The notes beneath the pieces were generated by a model. That model worked only from the letters and a program-made list of their open reading frames with translations. It had not been told where the DNA came from and did not search any database. The position numbers and the translations under genes are program-made. This document shows, one piece after another, positions 19,225 through 28,254 of a stretch of DNA of 64,000 bases. Numbering within the stretch: position 1 is the stretch's first letter; every line of letters begins with the position of its first letter. Source of the stretch: JAKVCB01 sp965243695 (lineage in GTDB: Bacteria > Planctomycetota > Planctomycetia > Pirellulales > Lacipirellulaceae); the NCBI GenBank assembly GCA_965243695.1, contig CBDEWC010000026.1, forward strand, positions 161,679 through 225,678, given 5' to 3'.

Positions 19225-19425
19225 TTAGTTGGCTGCCTGCCGCGCCAACGCGGCAGGGACTTCAAGCGACACGTCCAAGGCCGACAGGCCGAGGATATGA
19301 GCCGGCCTCACTCCGTCACTGGCGGTGGAATCGACGGTCCTAACGGTGATAGGTTGTTCGTTTAGTTCCGGCAGCGTGATCCTGGTGGACTTTGCCGACT
19401 CGATTGGTTTCAGGCGCAAAAGCAA
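19225..19425 (-). pseudogene. possible C-terminal remnant of an unknown protein
   Basis: A minus-strand frame of about 85 open codons ends here without a convincing start: the only candidate is a TTG at 19425, and a stop lies about 40 codons further upstream. The sequence (RLKPIESAKSTRITLPELN, HILGLSALDVSLEVP) alternates like beta strands, as at the end of a glycosidase-type sandwich. No family is recognised. It may also be chance, and it sits in the 445-bp gap between the ceramidase-like gene and the giant enzyme gene. Confidence 0.2.
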
Positions 19426-19652
19426 CGCGATGCGAAAACCTGCACCTCGTTGATTCGCCCTGCCAAGCAGATGCTCAGACGCACCGTGCCGGCAGAACGG
19501 CCCCGGGGCAGTTTACTGGCGCGGCACTTGTTGCGCCAACCATGGACCACGGGTGCAGCCATGGCTTTCGAGCCGATGGCGAGCCTTACCCTGGAAATAG
19601 AACGCCTTTTTCGTGGGGTGCCTAGGCGTCCGGTTCACTGCTTCTGGGGCCG

Positions 19653-22600
19653 TTACCCCAGGAGCACAACCTGGGCCATCACCGGGAAATGATCGGATCC
19701 ACCCGGCGCATCGCCGCGGATCGATGCGCCCTCGACGCGGAACACCGGGTCGACGCGCTGCTCGACGTAAACGTAGTCAATCTTTACCCCAAAACCCGTG
19801 TTGCCATTCGCCTGGTCGCCGTTGGCTGTACGGAAGGTATCAGCAAAGGTGAGCGGCGCGGCCCAGTCCTGGCCGTAGGCGCTGATCGCCCCGTCGCGAA
19901 TCAGGCGCATCGACGCACTGTTTTCATGGGCGTTCATATCGCCCAGTAAAACGACAGGCGCCTCGTCGGCGTACCCGCGGGCTGCCATGTGTGCCGTCGC
20001 CATTTCGATGTTGCGGAGATGAACGTCCTCGCTCACGCCGGCCAGGGGATGCATTCCGTAGACCGACATTTTCTTCCCCGTTTCCAGGTGCTCGAGCGTG
20101 GCGTGCGACATCCCCCGCGAACCATCGTAGGTCACCACGCCATCTTCTAAAATCCGCCAGCGATCAGCCCGGTAGAGGATATCGCCGTCCCAGGTGTTGC
20201 TGCCCACCGAGAATGCGTAGTCGAGGCCCGTTTTGGCTTGGATCGCTGCGAGAATCTGATCCTTCTCGCCCCACATTTCCTGAATGCTGGCGATGTCCGG
20301 CGCGTAATCGGCAACGGCCTGGGCAATGCCGTCGATCCTTTCGGGGGCGCCGAGGGATGCGTAGTAGACGTTAAAGGTCATCAGGCGGACCTGTACGCCA
20401 TCGGCCACCACATCCGCTCCCGGAGCCAGGTTTGGGGGAAGTTCGGCGGGAGGCATGGTCTCGGTGGCTTCGCCAATCCACCCATCGTTGTTGAGGTCGA
20501 CCCCAAAGAGTATCTCCTTGGCCACCGGCGTTGAATCGTTTGGCCCCTCCTCGCCGATAAACATGCCGCTCTCGTCGAGGATCCAGGCAAACGGTCCCCA
20601 CGGGCCAACGTCCAGGACTCGCAGTCGGCCGATCGCGTCGCGGGCAGCAGCCTTGAGCGTGGCCCCGTCGCGGGAAAGGGGCATGTCGCCGCTCCAGTAG
20701 TCATCGGCTCGGCGGATCAGGATCGGGTTGCTGTCGGCCTCCTGCACGTAAGCTAGCTGTGTCTTTGTGTCGACGAGCAAACGTACGTCATTCGCCTCGG
20801 CGACGAGTTCGAGGGCAGCTGTGTCGACCCGAAGATGGGTGGCCGGCGGATCCGCGGCCGGTAAATCGTCAGCAGACGGGTTGTCGTAGACTGGACCCTC
20901 TCCTGGTGGAACGCCTGGATCATCGATTGCACCGGCGTAGACGTAACGCGTCCCCTCACCAAACGTTTCCAGAAAAAAGGCCTCTACCGCAGGATCGGTC
21001 TCAACCCGGGAATCACCCCACTCGGGCCCCCAGCCGTGGACGGGCCAATTGGAGTTGATGTAGACCAATGCGGCCGCGTCATACTGCTGGACCACGTCAT
21101 CGAGGCGATCGAGATATTCGATAAATTGGCCACGGTTGCTGGCGGCCGGATTTTGTGCGGTCGATTCGGCGATCACAACTTCATGCCCCTGCGCGCGGGC
21201 AAAGTCCATGCTCATCGCAAGATTTGGATCGATGCTTTCGGAGGTGCAGTTGAGCGTGCCGCTTACCTCCATGCAGACATCGTTGTTGAACACCGAGAAG
21301 CCGACCCAGTCGACGTTTTCTTCACCCGGATAGAGCCACTGGGTATCGTGGAAACCTCGCACGGGGTGGTAGCCAAACTCGACGTTGGCTGCCTGTGGCT
21401 CGATCCGATCGACAATATGATTGTAGGCATCGATAAAGGCCTGACGGTCCAGTTCCGCAAACCCATCAGGATTTTCAAAGACGTTTACGCCGGCGGTTGC
21501 CTGCTGGTTTAGCCAGTCGACCACGTGCTCGTCACCATTGTAGGCAAATAATAGCAGGCTCACTTCGTAACCAACGCGGACTAAAAACTGCGTATCGGGC
21601 CGGCTCGCCATCGTTTGGGCAAAACGGTCAATTTGTACGTCCCAGGCGCCGTTACGAATGTCGTCAAGTGCTTCCCAGATGGCATTGGAGTTGAAGTCGG
21701 CAGCACCCTGGTTGATCATCTGGCCGTAGCCGCCGGCGGGCGTATTGTCTTTGAAGCTGAGCGCCACCATGGCGTAGTCGCCAAAGTCCTGGTCCCGCAC
21801 GGTGTCGAGAAAAGTTGCATTGGGGCTGTCGTCACCCTGTTCGATCTGGCCGAGATAAAAAGTTCCGTAGTGTGACGATCCGGCTGGCACAAGACCGGTG
21901 CTGTCGATGAAATCGGTGTACTCGTCCTGAAACGTCTGGCCAACAAGCATCAGCGTGTGGCCCTCTTTTAAATCAACCAGTGGGGTGGGTCCATCGCCGG
22001 GGTCGGCCAGGTTATTGGCCGATGGGTCAGTCGGCGGCACCAAAGCCAACCCCGACGAGGTAGTGGTTGCAGCGGAGAAGGGCGCCACCTGCAGCGTCGC
22101 CCCATCGGTGAACTGGACCTCGATCATCTCGCCGGTTGGGTTGTGCGCCGCGTAGGTCACCAGGCCGGGCTGCACGAATACCGCCGAGAGCGCATAGTCT
22201 CCGCGAATGGCCGAAGTGGGCGTGCCGAGGTTGGCTAGCGTGGTCATCCAAAAGTAGGTGTGGGACGCGCTCTGGCCTTCTTCGTAATCAAATTCACTTG
22301 CGGCGTAGTGGGCCAATGCACCAGCAGGGTCCACCAACGCCTCGTATTGCAGCAATAGTCCCTGCCAAACGTCCGGAGGGCCGTCGTTGAGTTCGGTGAT
22401 TTCCTCCAGCAGGGCTGACGGGTCGTGTGCGGCTTCACTCAAGTAGAGCGACCCTCCGTGGAAAGGGAGAAAATTAATTCCTTTGATCATCTCCACTTCC
22501 GCTGAGAACCAGGTGGCGTGGGCCGCACCGTCGCCCCAAACCATTCCCACCGATTCAACATCGAACCCGTCAGGGTAGGTGGTTTGATACTTGTCAAACC

Positions 22601-25600
22601 AGTATTGGCTGATCGCCTCCGCTTCCAGCGAGTAGAGCATCTGGCCTAACTGGGTTGTATTCTGGCTTCCGGACACTTCTCCCCACAGCATGACGCCGGT
22701 GGCAAAATTCATGGCCTCGGAGGATGACTCTTGATTGTTGCCACTGGCAAAGGCACCGTGGCCTGAAGCCCACGAATGACCCGCCATCGGGCTAAAATTC
22801 CGCAGGCGTGGGAACGCAGCGCTAGCGGAGTCAACGTTGGCAACGTCCGCAATAAGCACGTCGACGAAATCGCGGTTTTCGGCCACCCAGCTAGGGTCAT
22901 AAATACCCACCAGTGCTGCCGCGTGGACAAAGTAGCCGTAATGGAAATGGTGGTCATTCAGGTCGCCGGCCGAACCAAAACTGTCCGGGTATCCCTGCAG
23001 CGTGTTCCAGGTTTCGTTGTAGGCGAAGTGCCGATCGCCGGGAACATCCTCTAAGGTAAACCAGTCGTCCAGCGTATTTTCAACGGAGCGGACAATCGCG
23101 TCTCGGATCTGAACCTCGCCTGCAATATCTGCCATTTGGGCCAGTTGCATCATTTTCAGCATCGACTTGCCGGACCAGTACGTATCCTGCCACTGCCCAA
23201 GGTACGCCTCGGGATCGTTTGCTTGGGGATCGGATCGAACAAGGTCGGCCAGGGTCTCGCGCTGCTGGGGGTTGAGCAGATCGGGCAGGTTGGGGAGCAC
23301 ACCGCGAGCGGGGATTTGGGCGCCGATGGCACCAGTCGGAACCGCGTTCAAGGTGCCTCGTGCGCTTAGGTAACCCGCTTCACCAATCGGGCTGAGGGGA
23401 GTGGCGCCAAAATGGGATTTCCAAAACTCGTAGTCGAGGTTGTCAATGACGCCGTCGGCCACTCCGTCGGCACCGGATCCCGGTGCAACACGTTGACCGC
23501 GCGTGTCGCTCCAAACCACGTAATCAGTTGCATCCACGGCGCCATCCTGGTTGTAGTCGCCCCCCAGGACAGCAGTGCCGCCTTGGGCCTGTCGGGCAAG
23601 TCGTTCCAGGTGGGGATAAAGCGCGACCACCGTGGCTGTGCTGGCGGGAGAAGGGCCGAGATCATATTCGTAGTTGAGTTGAAGTGTGTAAGGATTCTCT
23701 GCTTGGGTATAGTCAAAACGGGTGGCCAATACCGGTCTCGCCGCCGCTTCGGAGAACCGCTCGCGCGTCTCGGCTTGACCGTCAGGCAGTAGGGCCACGG
23801 CGATGTTGGCTGGGCCGTCGCCTGTGGCTGTTAGCCCGTCAGCACCTTCCATCCAAGAAACGCCCTCAGGCGCGTAGAGACCGTAATTGCGGCCTGCGAT
23901 TGACACTTGCACGGCGTTGGCAGCAATCTCGACCTCTGCGGGGGCCGCATTGAAACCAACCCGTAGGTTGGCCAGATCGACGTCCGATAGCCATGCGATC
24001 GGTGAGGCGAGGGCCAGCGTGGCTGCTGTGGAGGAAGAATTGCCTAGCCAATTTCCGGTGAAAGACCAGTCGGAATACGAATCGAGCGCAAAACTGCTTG
24101 CTTGCTGACCGGGGGCAAAGAGCTCCAGTTGGAGGTCCAGCTGGTAAAGGGTCTTTAGCTCCGTCGTTGTCGGTCCGCTTACCACGATCGACTGTTTGGT
24201 GGGGCCGCCCACCGAGAGGCCGCTTTCACTCGGCTGAACGGTGAGCGGATGGACATGAAGCGGCGCCGAGAATGGGTCTCCAAACTTGGCAAAATGAACC
24301 GAGCTCCACCAATCACTGGAGGGAACCGGCTGGCTGAACCCATCCGTCACCAAAGGGTTAAGGGTCGTTCCCTCGTGGTCACTGGGCGTCCGACTACCTG
24401 TCGGGGGGCGTGCTGCGACCTTGCCCGCGTCCAATAGGAAGGTGAGCTTGGCGTCTATCGGCGCGGCAGTCGAGGCTTCAGCAACGTACCGGTTGGACGG
24501 TTGAGTAAGGCTGAGGTTGTCCCCCTCCGGATCGCCGAGGACAACCATGCTCTGGAAATACTCGATTACACCGGAGTGGGACACGTCGAGTGCCGGCCAC
24601 TGGGGCCAATCGAACGTGTCGTTCATAAAGGGCTGCATCTGGTCCCAGCCCAGGACGGTAAGGTGATTGACGTCATGGGCAATCGCCACACCCTCGATCG
24701 AACGCCATCCGTGGGTCCGTCCATGCATCCAGCCACCGTAGTGCGGCTCCATCTTGAGCGTGTTGATGAACGTCTCGGTAAGACCGTACTGCTGGAGGTA
24801 GTCGGCATATCCGTCGTGGCCAAACTGCCGGACCATCTGCATCACATCGGCCGCATCGCCAAGGCGAGCGGTCCGCTGGATATCGGCGAGGATCAGGGGA
24901 TCGAACGCATCGTCGGCAATCCAGCCGACCTTGGCCCCCTGCATGGCGTAGTAGAGGCCTACGCCCTGGACATCATTACCCCAGGCCTGGGTGTTGTTGG
25001 TCAGCTCGTTGGCAAACGCCCACTGGCCGACCTCTTCGATGGTTAAGGGCGAGAGACCAAAGAATGCCCGCAGGTGGTTGTAGGCTTCCATCGCTTCGGT
25101 GGTGATGGCCGTTCGGCCACCCACCAGTTCATCATGGTGGGAGTTGTTGTTGGAGCCATGGAAGGTTCCCCAACTGGTGATGTCGAGGTAATCGCCAGAG
25201 GAGGCCGGAGGTGCCATCGAATCGTGCGACGAGTGTCCGTGATCCTCTTGGTCGTCTGTCGGCTCAGTTGCTGGATCGGTCACTGGATCTGTCACTGGGT
25301 CTGTCATTGGTGGATCGACCGGATCATTGGGCCCATCGTCGATTGGGGGCTCAGTTGGTGCCGGGGCGAAGTCCATGTTGTCCCCCTCCGGATCGCCCAG
25401 GACGACCATGCTCTGGAAGTACTCGATCACGCCGGAGTGGGACACATCGAGGGCTGGCCACTGGGGCCAGTCGAACGTGTCGTTCATAAAGGGCTGCATC
25501 TGGTCCCAACTGAGGACGGTGAGGTGATTGACATCATGGGCAATCGCCACGCCTTCGATCGAACGCCATCCGTGGGTTCGTCCATGCATCCATCCGCCGT

Positions 25601-25985
25601 AGTGGGGTTCCATCTTGAGCGTATTGATGAACGTCTCGGTAAGGCCGTACTGCTGGAGGTAGTTGGCAAAACCGTCATGGCCAAACTGAACGACCATCTC
25701 CATCACGTCGGCCCCTTCGCCAAGGCGAGCGGTCCGCTGGATATCGGCGAGGATCTGGGGATCGAACGCATCGTCGGCAATCCAGCCGACCTTGGCCCCC
25801 TGCATGGCGTAGTAGAGGCCAACGCCCTGGACATCATTTCCCCAGGCCTGGGTGTTGTTGGTCAGCTCGTTGGCAAACGCCCACTGGCCAACCTCTTCGA
25901 TGGTTAAGGGCGAGAGACCGAAGAATGCCCGCAGGTGGTTGTAGGCCTCGGCCGCTTCAGTGGTGATGGCCGTTCGGCCACCCAC
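19653..25985 (-). CDS. giant multimodular glycanase, C-terminal fragment (GH81, clan-A barrel, EEP domain)
   Basis: This 2,110-codon frame is the 3' part of the broken giant gene. It has no true start: GTG 25985 is internal to a repeat. In order it encodes repeat copies 3 and 4, then a GH81 endo-beta-1,3-glucanase (from about 24350 to 22060; DGFSQPVPSSDWWSSVHF, HHFHYGYFVHAAALVGIYD, SSSEAMNFATGVMLWG). The GH81 sandwich and helical barrel are separated by an inserted dockerin (GDYNQDGAVDATDYVVW, near 23560-23400). A barrel resembling GH26/clan A follows (about 21960-20940; FLVRVGYEV, VVIAESTAQNP), then a tryptophan-rich domain (about 20830-20460; FGVDLNNDGWIGE). Last comes an endonuclease/exonuclease/phosphatase domain (RLMTFNVYYA, IQEMWGEKDQ, LLGDMNAHEN, GGSDHFPV). 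No stop or defect is visible within these modules. Confidence 0.85.
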   Translation of the reverse strand: MGGRTAITTEAAEAYNHLRAFFGLSPLTIEEVGQWAFANELTNNTQAWGNDVQGVGLYYAMQGAKVGWIADDAFDPQILADIQRTARLGEGADVMEMVVQFGHDGFANYLQQYGLTETFINTLKMEPHYGGWMHGRTHGWRSIEGVAIAHDVNHLTVLSWDQMQPFMNDTFDWPQWPALDVSHSGVIEYFQSMVVLGDPEGDNMDFAPAPTEPPIDDGPNDPVDPPMTDPVTDPVTDPATEPTDDQEDHGHSSHDSMAPPASSGDYLDITSWGTFHGSNNNSHHDELVGGRTAITTEAMEAYNHLRAFFGLSPLTIEEVGQWAFANELTNNTQAWGNDVQGVGLYYAMQGAKVGWIADDAFDPLILADIQRTARLGDAADVMQMVRQFGHDGYADYLQQYGLTETFINTLKMEPHYGGWMHGRTHGWRSIEGVAIAHDVNHLTVLGWDQMQPFMNDTFDWPQWPALDVSHSGVIEYFQSMVVLGDPEGDNLSLTQPSNRYVAEASTAAPIDAKLTFLLDAGKVAARPPTGSRTPSDHEGTTLNPLVTDGFSQPVPSSDWWSSVHFAKFGDPFSAPLHVHPLTVQPSESGLSVGGPTKQSIVVSGPTTTELKTLYQLDLQLELFAPGQQASSFALDSYSDWSFTGNWLGNSSSTAATLALASPIAWLSDVDLANLRVGFNAAPAEVEIAANAVQVSIAGRNYGLYAPEGVSWMEGADGLTATGDGPANIAVALLPDGQAETRERFSEAAARPVLATRFDYTQAENPYTLQLNYEYDLGPSPASTATVVALYPHLERLARQAQGGTAVLGGDYNQDGAVDATDYVVWSDTRGQRVAPGSGADGVADGVIDNLDYEFWKSHFGATPLSPIGEAGYLSARGTLNAVPTGAIGAQIPARGVLPNLPDLLNPQQRETLADLVRSDPQANDPEAYLGQWQDTYWSGKSMLKMMQLAQMADIAGEVQIRDAIVRSVENTLDDWFTLEDVPGDRHFAYNETWNTLQGYPDSFGSAGDLNDHHFHYGYFVHAAALVGIYDPSWVAENRDFVDVLIADVANVDSASAAFPRLRNFSPMAGHSWASGHGAFASGNNQESSSEAMNFATGVMLWGEVSGSQNTTQLGQMLYSLEAEAISQYWFDKYQTTYPDGFDVESVGMVWGDGAAHATWFSAEVEMIKGINFLPFHGGSLYLSEAAHDPSALLEEITELNDGPPDVWQGLLLQYEALVDPAGALAHYAASEFDYEEGQSASHTYFWMTTLANLGTPTSAIRGDYALSAVFVQPGLVTYAAHNPTGEMIEVQFTDGATLQVAPFSAATTTSSGLALVPPTDPSANNLADPGDGPTPLVDLKEGHTLMLVGQTFQDEYTDFIDSTGLVPAGSSHYGTFYLGQIEQGDDSPNATFLDTVRDQDFGDYAMVALSFKDNTPAGGYGQMINQGAADFNSNAIWEALDDIRNGAWDVQIDRFAQTMASRPDTQFLVRVGYEVSLLLFAYNGDEHVVDWLNQQATAGVNVFENPDGFAELDRQAFIDAYNHIVDRIEPQAANVEFGYHPVRGFHDTQWLYPGEENVDWVGFSVFNNDVCMEVSGTLNCTSESIDPNLAMSMDFARAQGHEVVIAESTAQNPAASNRGQFIEYLDRLDDVVQQYDAAALVYINSNWPVHGWGPEWGDSRVETDPAVEAFFLETFGEGTRYVYAGAIDDPGVPPGEGPVYDNPSADDLPAADPPATHLRVDTAALELVAEANDVRLLVDTKTQLAYVQEADSNPILIRRADDYWSGDMPLSRDGATLKAAARDAIGRLRVLDVGPWGPFAWILDESGMFIGEEGPNDSTPVAKEILFGVDLNNDGWIGEATETMPPAELPPNLAPGADVVADGVQVRLMTFNVYYASLGAPERIDGIAQAVADYAPDIASIQEMWGEKDQILAAIQAKTGLDYAFSVGSNTWDGDILYRADRWRILEDGVVTYDGSRGMSHATLEHLETGKKMSVYGMHPLAGVSEDVHLRNIEMATAHMAARGYADEAPVVLLGDMNAHENSASMRLIRDGAISAYGQDWAAPLTFADTFRTANGDQANGNTGFGVKIDYVYVEQRVDPVFRVEGASIRGDAPGGSDHFPVMAQVVLLG
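24516..25200 (-). repeat. histidine-rich domain repeat, copy 4
   Basis: A ~685-bp unit encoding about 228 residues, from SGDYLDITSWGTFHGSNNN to the end at GDPEGDN. It is the most divergent of the four copies (for example TTEAMEAYN and LGWDQMQPF). It lies directly before the GH81 domain. Confidence 0.9.
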
Positions 25986-26060
25986 CAGTTCATCATGGTG
26001 GGAGTTGTTGTTGGAGCCGTGGAACGTTCCCCAACTGGTGATATCAACGTAATCGCCAGA
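25377..26060 (-). repeat. histidine-rich domain repeat, copy 3
   Basis: A ~684-bp unit nearly identical to copies 1 and 2. It carries the VVQFGHDGFANYLQQYG variant. Conserved His clusters: SHHDELVGG, EPHYGGWMHGRTHGW, IAHDVNHL and DVSHSGV. Confidence 0.9.
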
Positions 26061-26127
26061 GGGCGCCGGAGGTGCGATCGAATCGTGCGACGAGTGGTTG
26101 TGATCCTCTTGGTCTTCTGTCGGTGAG

Positions 26128-26676
26128 TCAACCGGATCGGCAGGAGAAGCGGTCGGGTCGGTGGGCGCCGTATCGGCTGGCTGGCCGATCTGGCCGTCGT
26201 TGTCGATATCGAGCTGAAAAAGTGCTCTCCTTGGCGCCTATCGACGAATCGGTCGGCCCTTCCTCGCCGATGAAGTGACCCGTTTCGCTGAGAATCCAAG
26301 CGTAGACCTCCAGGCCACCTCCATCGAGAACCCGAAGTCGGCCAAGTTCGTCACGGGCAGCGGCTTGGAGTGTGGCATCGCCCCTCCTAAGCGGTACGTC
26401 ACCTTCCCAGTAATCGTCTGCGCGGGTGATTAGGATTGGTTCACCCTCGGCATCCTGCACGTAGGCCAGTCCTGTTGCTGAATCGGTCAGCAGGCTGACC
26501 GCCGTGGTTGCCGCAACGAGTTCCAATTGGGCCGCCGAATCGTGCGAGCCGTCGTCGTGATCCGCATGGTCGTCTGTCGGCTCAGTTACTGGATCGGTCA
26601 CTGGATCTGTCACTGGGTCTGTCATCGGTGGGTGAACCGGATCGTTTGGCGAATCGTTGACCGGCGGATCGTTCAC
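26128..26676 (-). CDS. giant glycanase gene, fragment 4 (linker and tryptophan-rich domain)
   Basis: This frame carries a Pro/Asp/Thr linker (repeated TDPVTDP units, then the His/Asp-rich DDHADHDDGSHD) and a tryptophan-rich ~110-residue domain (SLLTDSATGLAYVQDAEGE, RADDYWEGDVPL, RVLDGGGLEVYAW, GHFIGEEGP). After GAKES the frame goes wrong: the nearly identical copy at 27541 continues LFQLDIDDDGQVGQ, whereas this one runs into an unrelated Arg-rich tail. The sequence at 26216-26226 (aaaaagtgctctcc) has one base more than its counterpart (aaaaagactctcc). It is part of one interrupted gene, not an independent protein. Confidence 0.55.
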   Translation of the reverse strand: MNDPPVNDSPNDPVHPPMTDPVTDPVTDPVTEPTDDHADHDDGSHDSAAQLELVAATTAVSLLTDSATGLAYVQDAEGEPILITRADDYWEGDVPLRRGDATLQAAARDELGRLRVLDGGGLEVYAWILSETGHFIGEEGPTDSSIGAKESTFSARYRQRRPDRPASRYGAHRPDRFSCRSG

Positions 26677-26683
26677 CGGCGGC

Positions 26684-27139
26684 TCAGTCGGTGCCGGGAG
26701 CGAACTCCATGTTGTCCCCCTCCGGATCGCCCAGGACGACCATGCTCTGGAAATACTCGATCACGCCGGAGTGGGACACATCGAGGGCTGGCCACTGCGG
26801 CCAGTCGAACGTGTCGTTCATAAAGGGCTGCATCTGGTCCCAACTGAGGACGGTAAGGTGATTGACATCATGGGCAATCGCCACGCCTTCGATCGAACGC
26901 CATCCGTGGGTTCGTCCATGCATCCATCCGCCGTAGTGGGGTTCCATCTTGAGCGTATTGATGAACGTCTCGGTAAGGCCGTACTGCTGGAGGTAGTTGG
27001 CAAAACCGTCATGGCCAAACTGGCGGACCATCTCCATCACGTCGGCCCCTTCGCCAAGGCGAGCGGTCCGCTGGATATCGGCGAGGATCTGGGGATCGAA
27101 CGCATCGTCGGCAATCCAGCCGACCTTGGCCCCCTGCAT
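26684..27139 (-). CDS. giant glycanase gene, fragment 3 (repeat domain copy 2)
   Basis: A 151-codon frame whose Met is internal to the repeat (MQGAKVGWIADDAFDPQ). It encodes the C-terminal two thirds of the second histidine-rich domain, with MEPHYGGWMHGRTHGW and IAHDVNHLTVL intact, and stops directly after the domain in EFAPGTD. At 26691-26702 the sequence gtgccgggagcgaa has one base more than the equivalent junctions at 25361 and 28000, which throws the following linker out of frame. Correcting that base joins it to the frame at 26128-26676. Confidence 0.55.
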   Translation of the reverse strand: MQGAKVGWIADDAFDPQILADIQRTARLGEGADVMEMVRQFGHDGFANYLQQYGLTETFINTLKMEPHYGGWMHGRTHGWRSIEGVAIAHDVNHLTVLSWDQMQPFMNDTFDWPQWPALDVSHSGVIEYFQSMVVLGDPEGDNMEFAPGTD

Positions 27140-27394
27140 GGCGTAGTAGAGGCCAACGCCCTGGACATCATTTCCCCAGGCCTGGGTGTTGTTGGTCAGC
27201 TCGTTGGCAAACGCCCACTGGCCAACCTCTTCGATGGTTAAGGGCGAGAGACCGAAGAATGCCCGCAGGTGGTTGTAGGCCTCGGCATGGCTTCAGTGGT
27301 GATGGCCGTTCGGCCACCCACCAGTTCATCATGGTGGGAGTTGTTGTTGGAGCCGTGGAAGGTTCCCCAACTGGTGATATCAACGTAATCGCCA
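26711..27394 (-). repeat. histidine-rich domain repeat, copy 2
   Basis: A ~684-bp unit broken by a two-base frame change near 27284-27291. Together with the adjoining tryptophan-rich module it forms a ~1.33-kb tandem unit repeated at copy 3. Confidence 0.9.
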
Positions 27395-28254
27395 GAGGGC
27401 GCCGGAGGTGCGATCGAATCGTGCGACGAGTGGTTGTGATCCTCGTGGTGGTCTTCTGTCGGTGAGTCAACCGGATCGGCAGGAGAAGCGGTCGGGTCGG
27501 TGGGCGCCGTATTGGCTGGCTGGCCGACCTGGCCGTCGTCGTCGATATCGAGCTGAAAAAGACTCTCCTTGGCGCCTATCGACGAATCGGTCGGCCCTTC
27601 CTCGCCGATGAAGTGACCCGTTTCGCTGAGAATCCAGGCGTAAACGTCGAGGCCACCCCCATCGAGAACTCGAAGTCGGCCAAGTTCGTCACGGGCAGCG
27701 GCTTGGAGTGTGGCATCGCCCCTCCTAAGCGGTACGTCACCTTCCCAGTAATCGTCTGCGCGGGTGATCAGGATTGGTTCACCCTCGGCATCCTGCACGT
27801 AGGCCAGTCCTGTTGCTGAATCGGTCAGCAGGCTGACCGCCGTGGTGGCCGCAACGAGTTGCAGTTGGGAGACCCCGTCGTGCGACGAGTGGTCGTGACC
27901 CTCATGGTCGCCTGTTGGTGGGGTCACCGGGTCTGTCATCGGTGGGTCAACCGGATCGTTTGGCGAATCGGTCGGATCGTTGGCCGGTGGCTCAGTCGGT
28001 ATGGGAGTGAACTCCATATTGTCCCCCTCCGGATCGCCCAGGACGACCATGCTCTGGAAATACTCGATCACACCGGAGTGGGACACATCGAGTGCCGGCC
28101 ACTGGGGCCAGTCGAACGTGTCGTTCATAAAGGGCTGCATCTGGTCCCAACTGAGGACGGTAAGGTGATTGACATCATGGGCAATCGCCACACCTTCGAT
28201 CGAACGCCATCCGTGGGTTCGTCCGTGCATCCATCCGCCGTAGTGGGGTTCCAT
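27238..28254 (-). CDS. giant glycanase gene, fragment 2 (end of repeat copy 1, tryptophan-rich domain, start of copy 2)
   Basis: The 338-codon frame starts at an internal Met within repeat copy 1 (MEPHYGGWMHGRTHGW). A Pro/Asp/Thr linker with DHEGHDHSSHDG follows, then a complete tryptophan-rich domain (about 27870-27540) ending FQLDIDDDGQVGQ, and a second His-rich linker (EDHHEDHNHSSHDS). The start of repeat copy 2 comes next. At 27284-27291 an ATG-containing hybrid adds two bases relative to copy 3, so TTEA is followed by MPRPTTTC instead of AEAYNHLRAFF. It should be read as part of one gene with the neighbouring fragments. Confidence 0.6.
   Translation of the reverse strand: MEPHYGGWMHGRTHGWRSIEGVAIAHDVNHLTVLSWDQMQPFMNDTFDWPQWPALDVSHSGVIEYFQSMVVLGDPEGDNMEFTPIPTEPPANDPTDSPNDPVDPPMTDPVTPPTGDHEGHDHSSHDGVSQLQLVAATTAVSLLTDSATGLAYVQDAEGEPILITRADDYWEGDVPLRRGDATLQAAARDELGRLRVLDGGGLDVYAWILSETGHFIGEEGPTDSSIGAKESLFQLDIDDDGQVGQPANTAPTDPTASPADPVDSPTEDHHEDHNHSSHDSIAPPAPSGDYVDITSWGTFHGSNNNSHHDELVGGRTAITTEAMPRPTTTCGHSSVSRP

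Noticed and set aside
25250..25330. Short tandem units (ggatcggtcactggatctgtcac...) that look like a CRISPR or satellite array
   Set aside because: They are in frame and encode the Pro/Asp/Thr linker TDPVTDP of the giant enzyme. There are no spacers of uniform length.
24501..27241. Long plus-strand frames over the repeat region (for example 26657-27241)
   Set aside because: They recur with each repeat because the repeat's antisense frame is open. The minus-strand frame has sensible domains and the plus-strand one does not.
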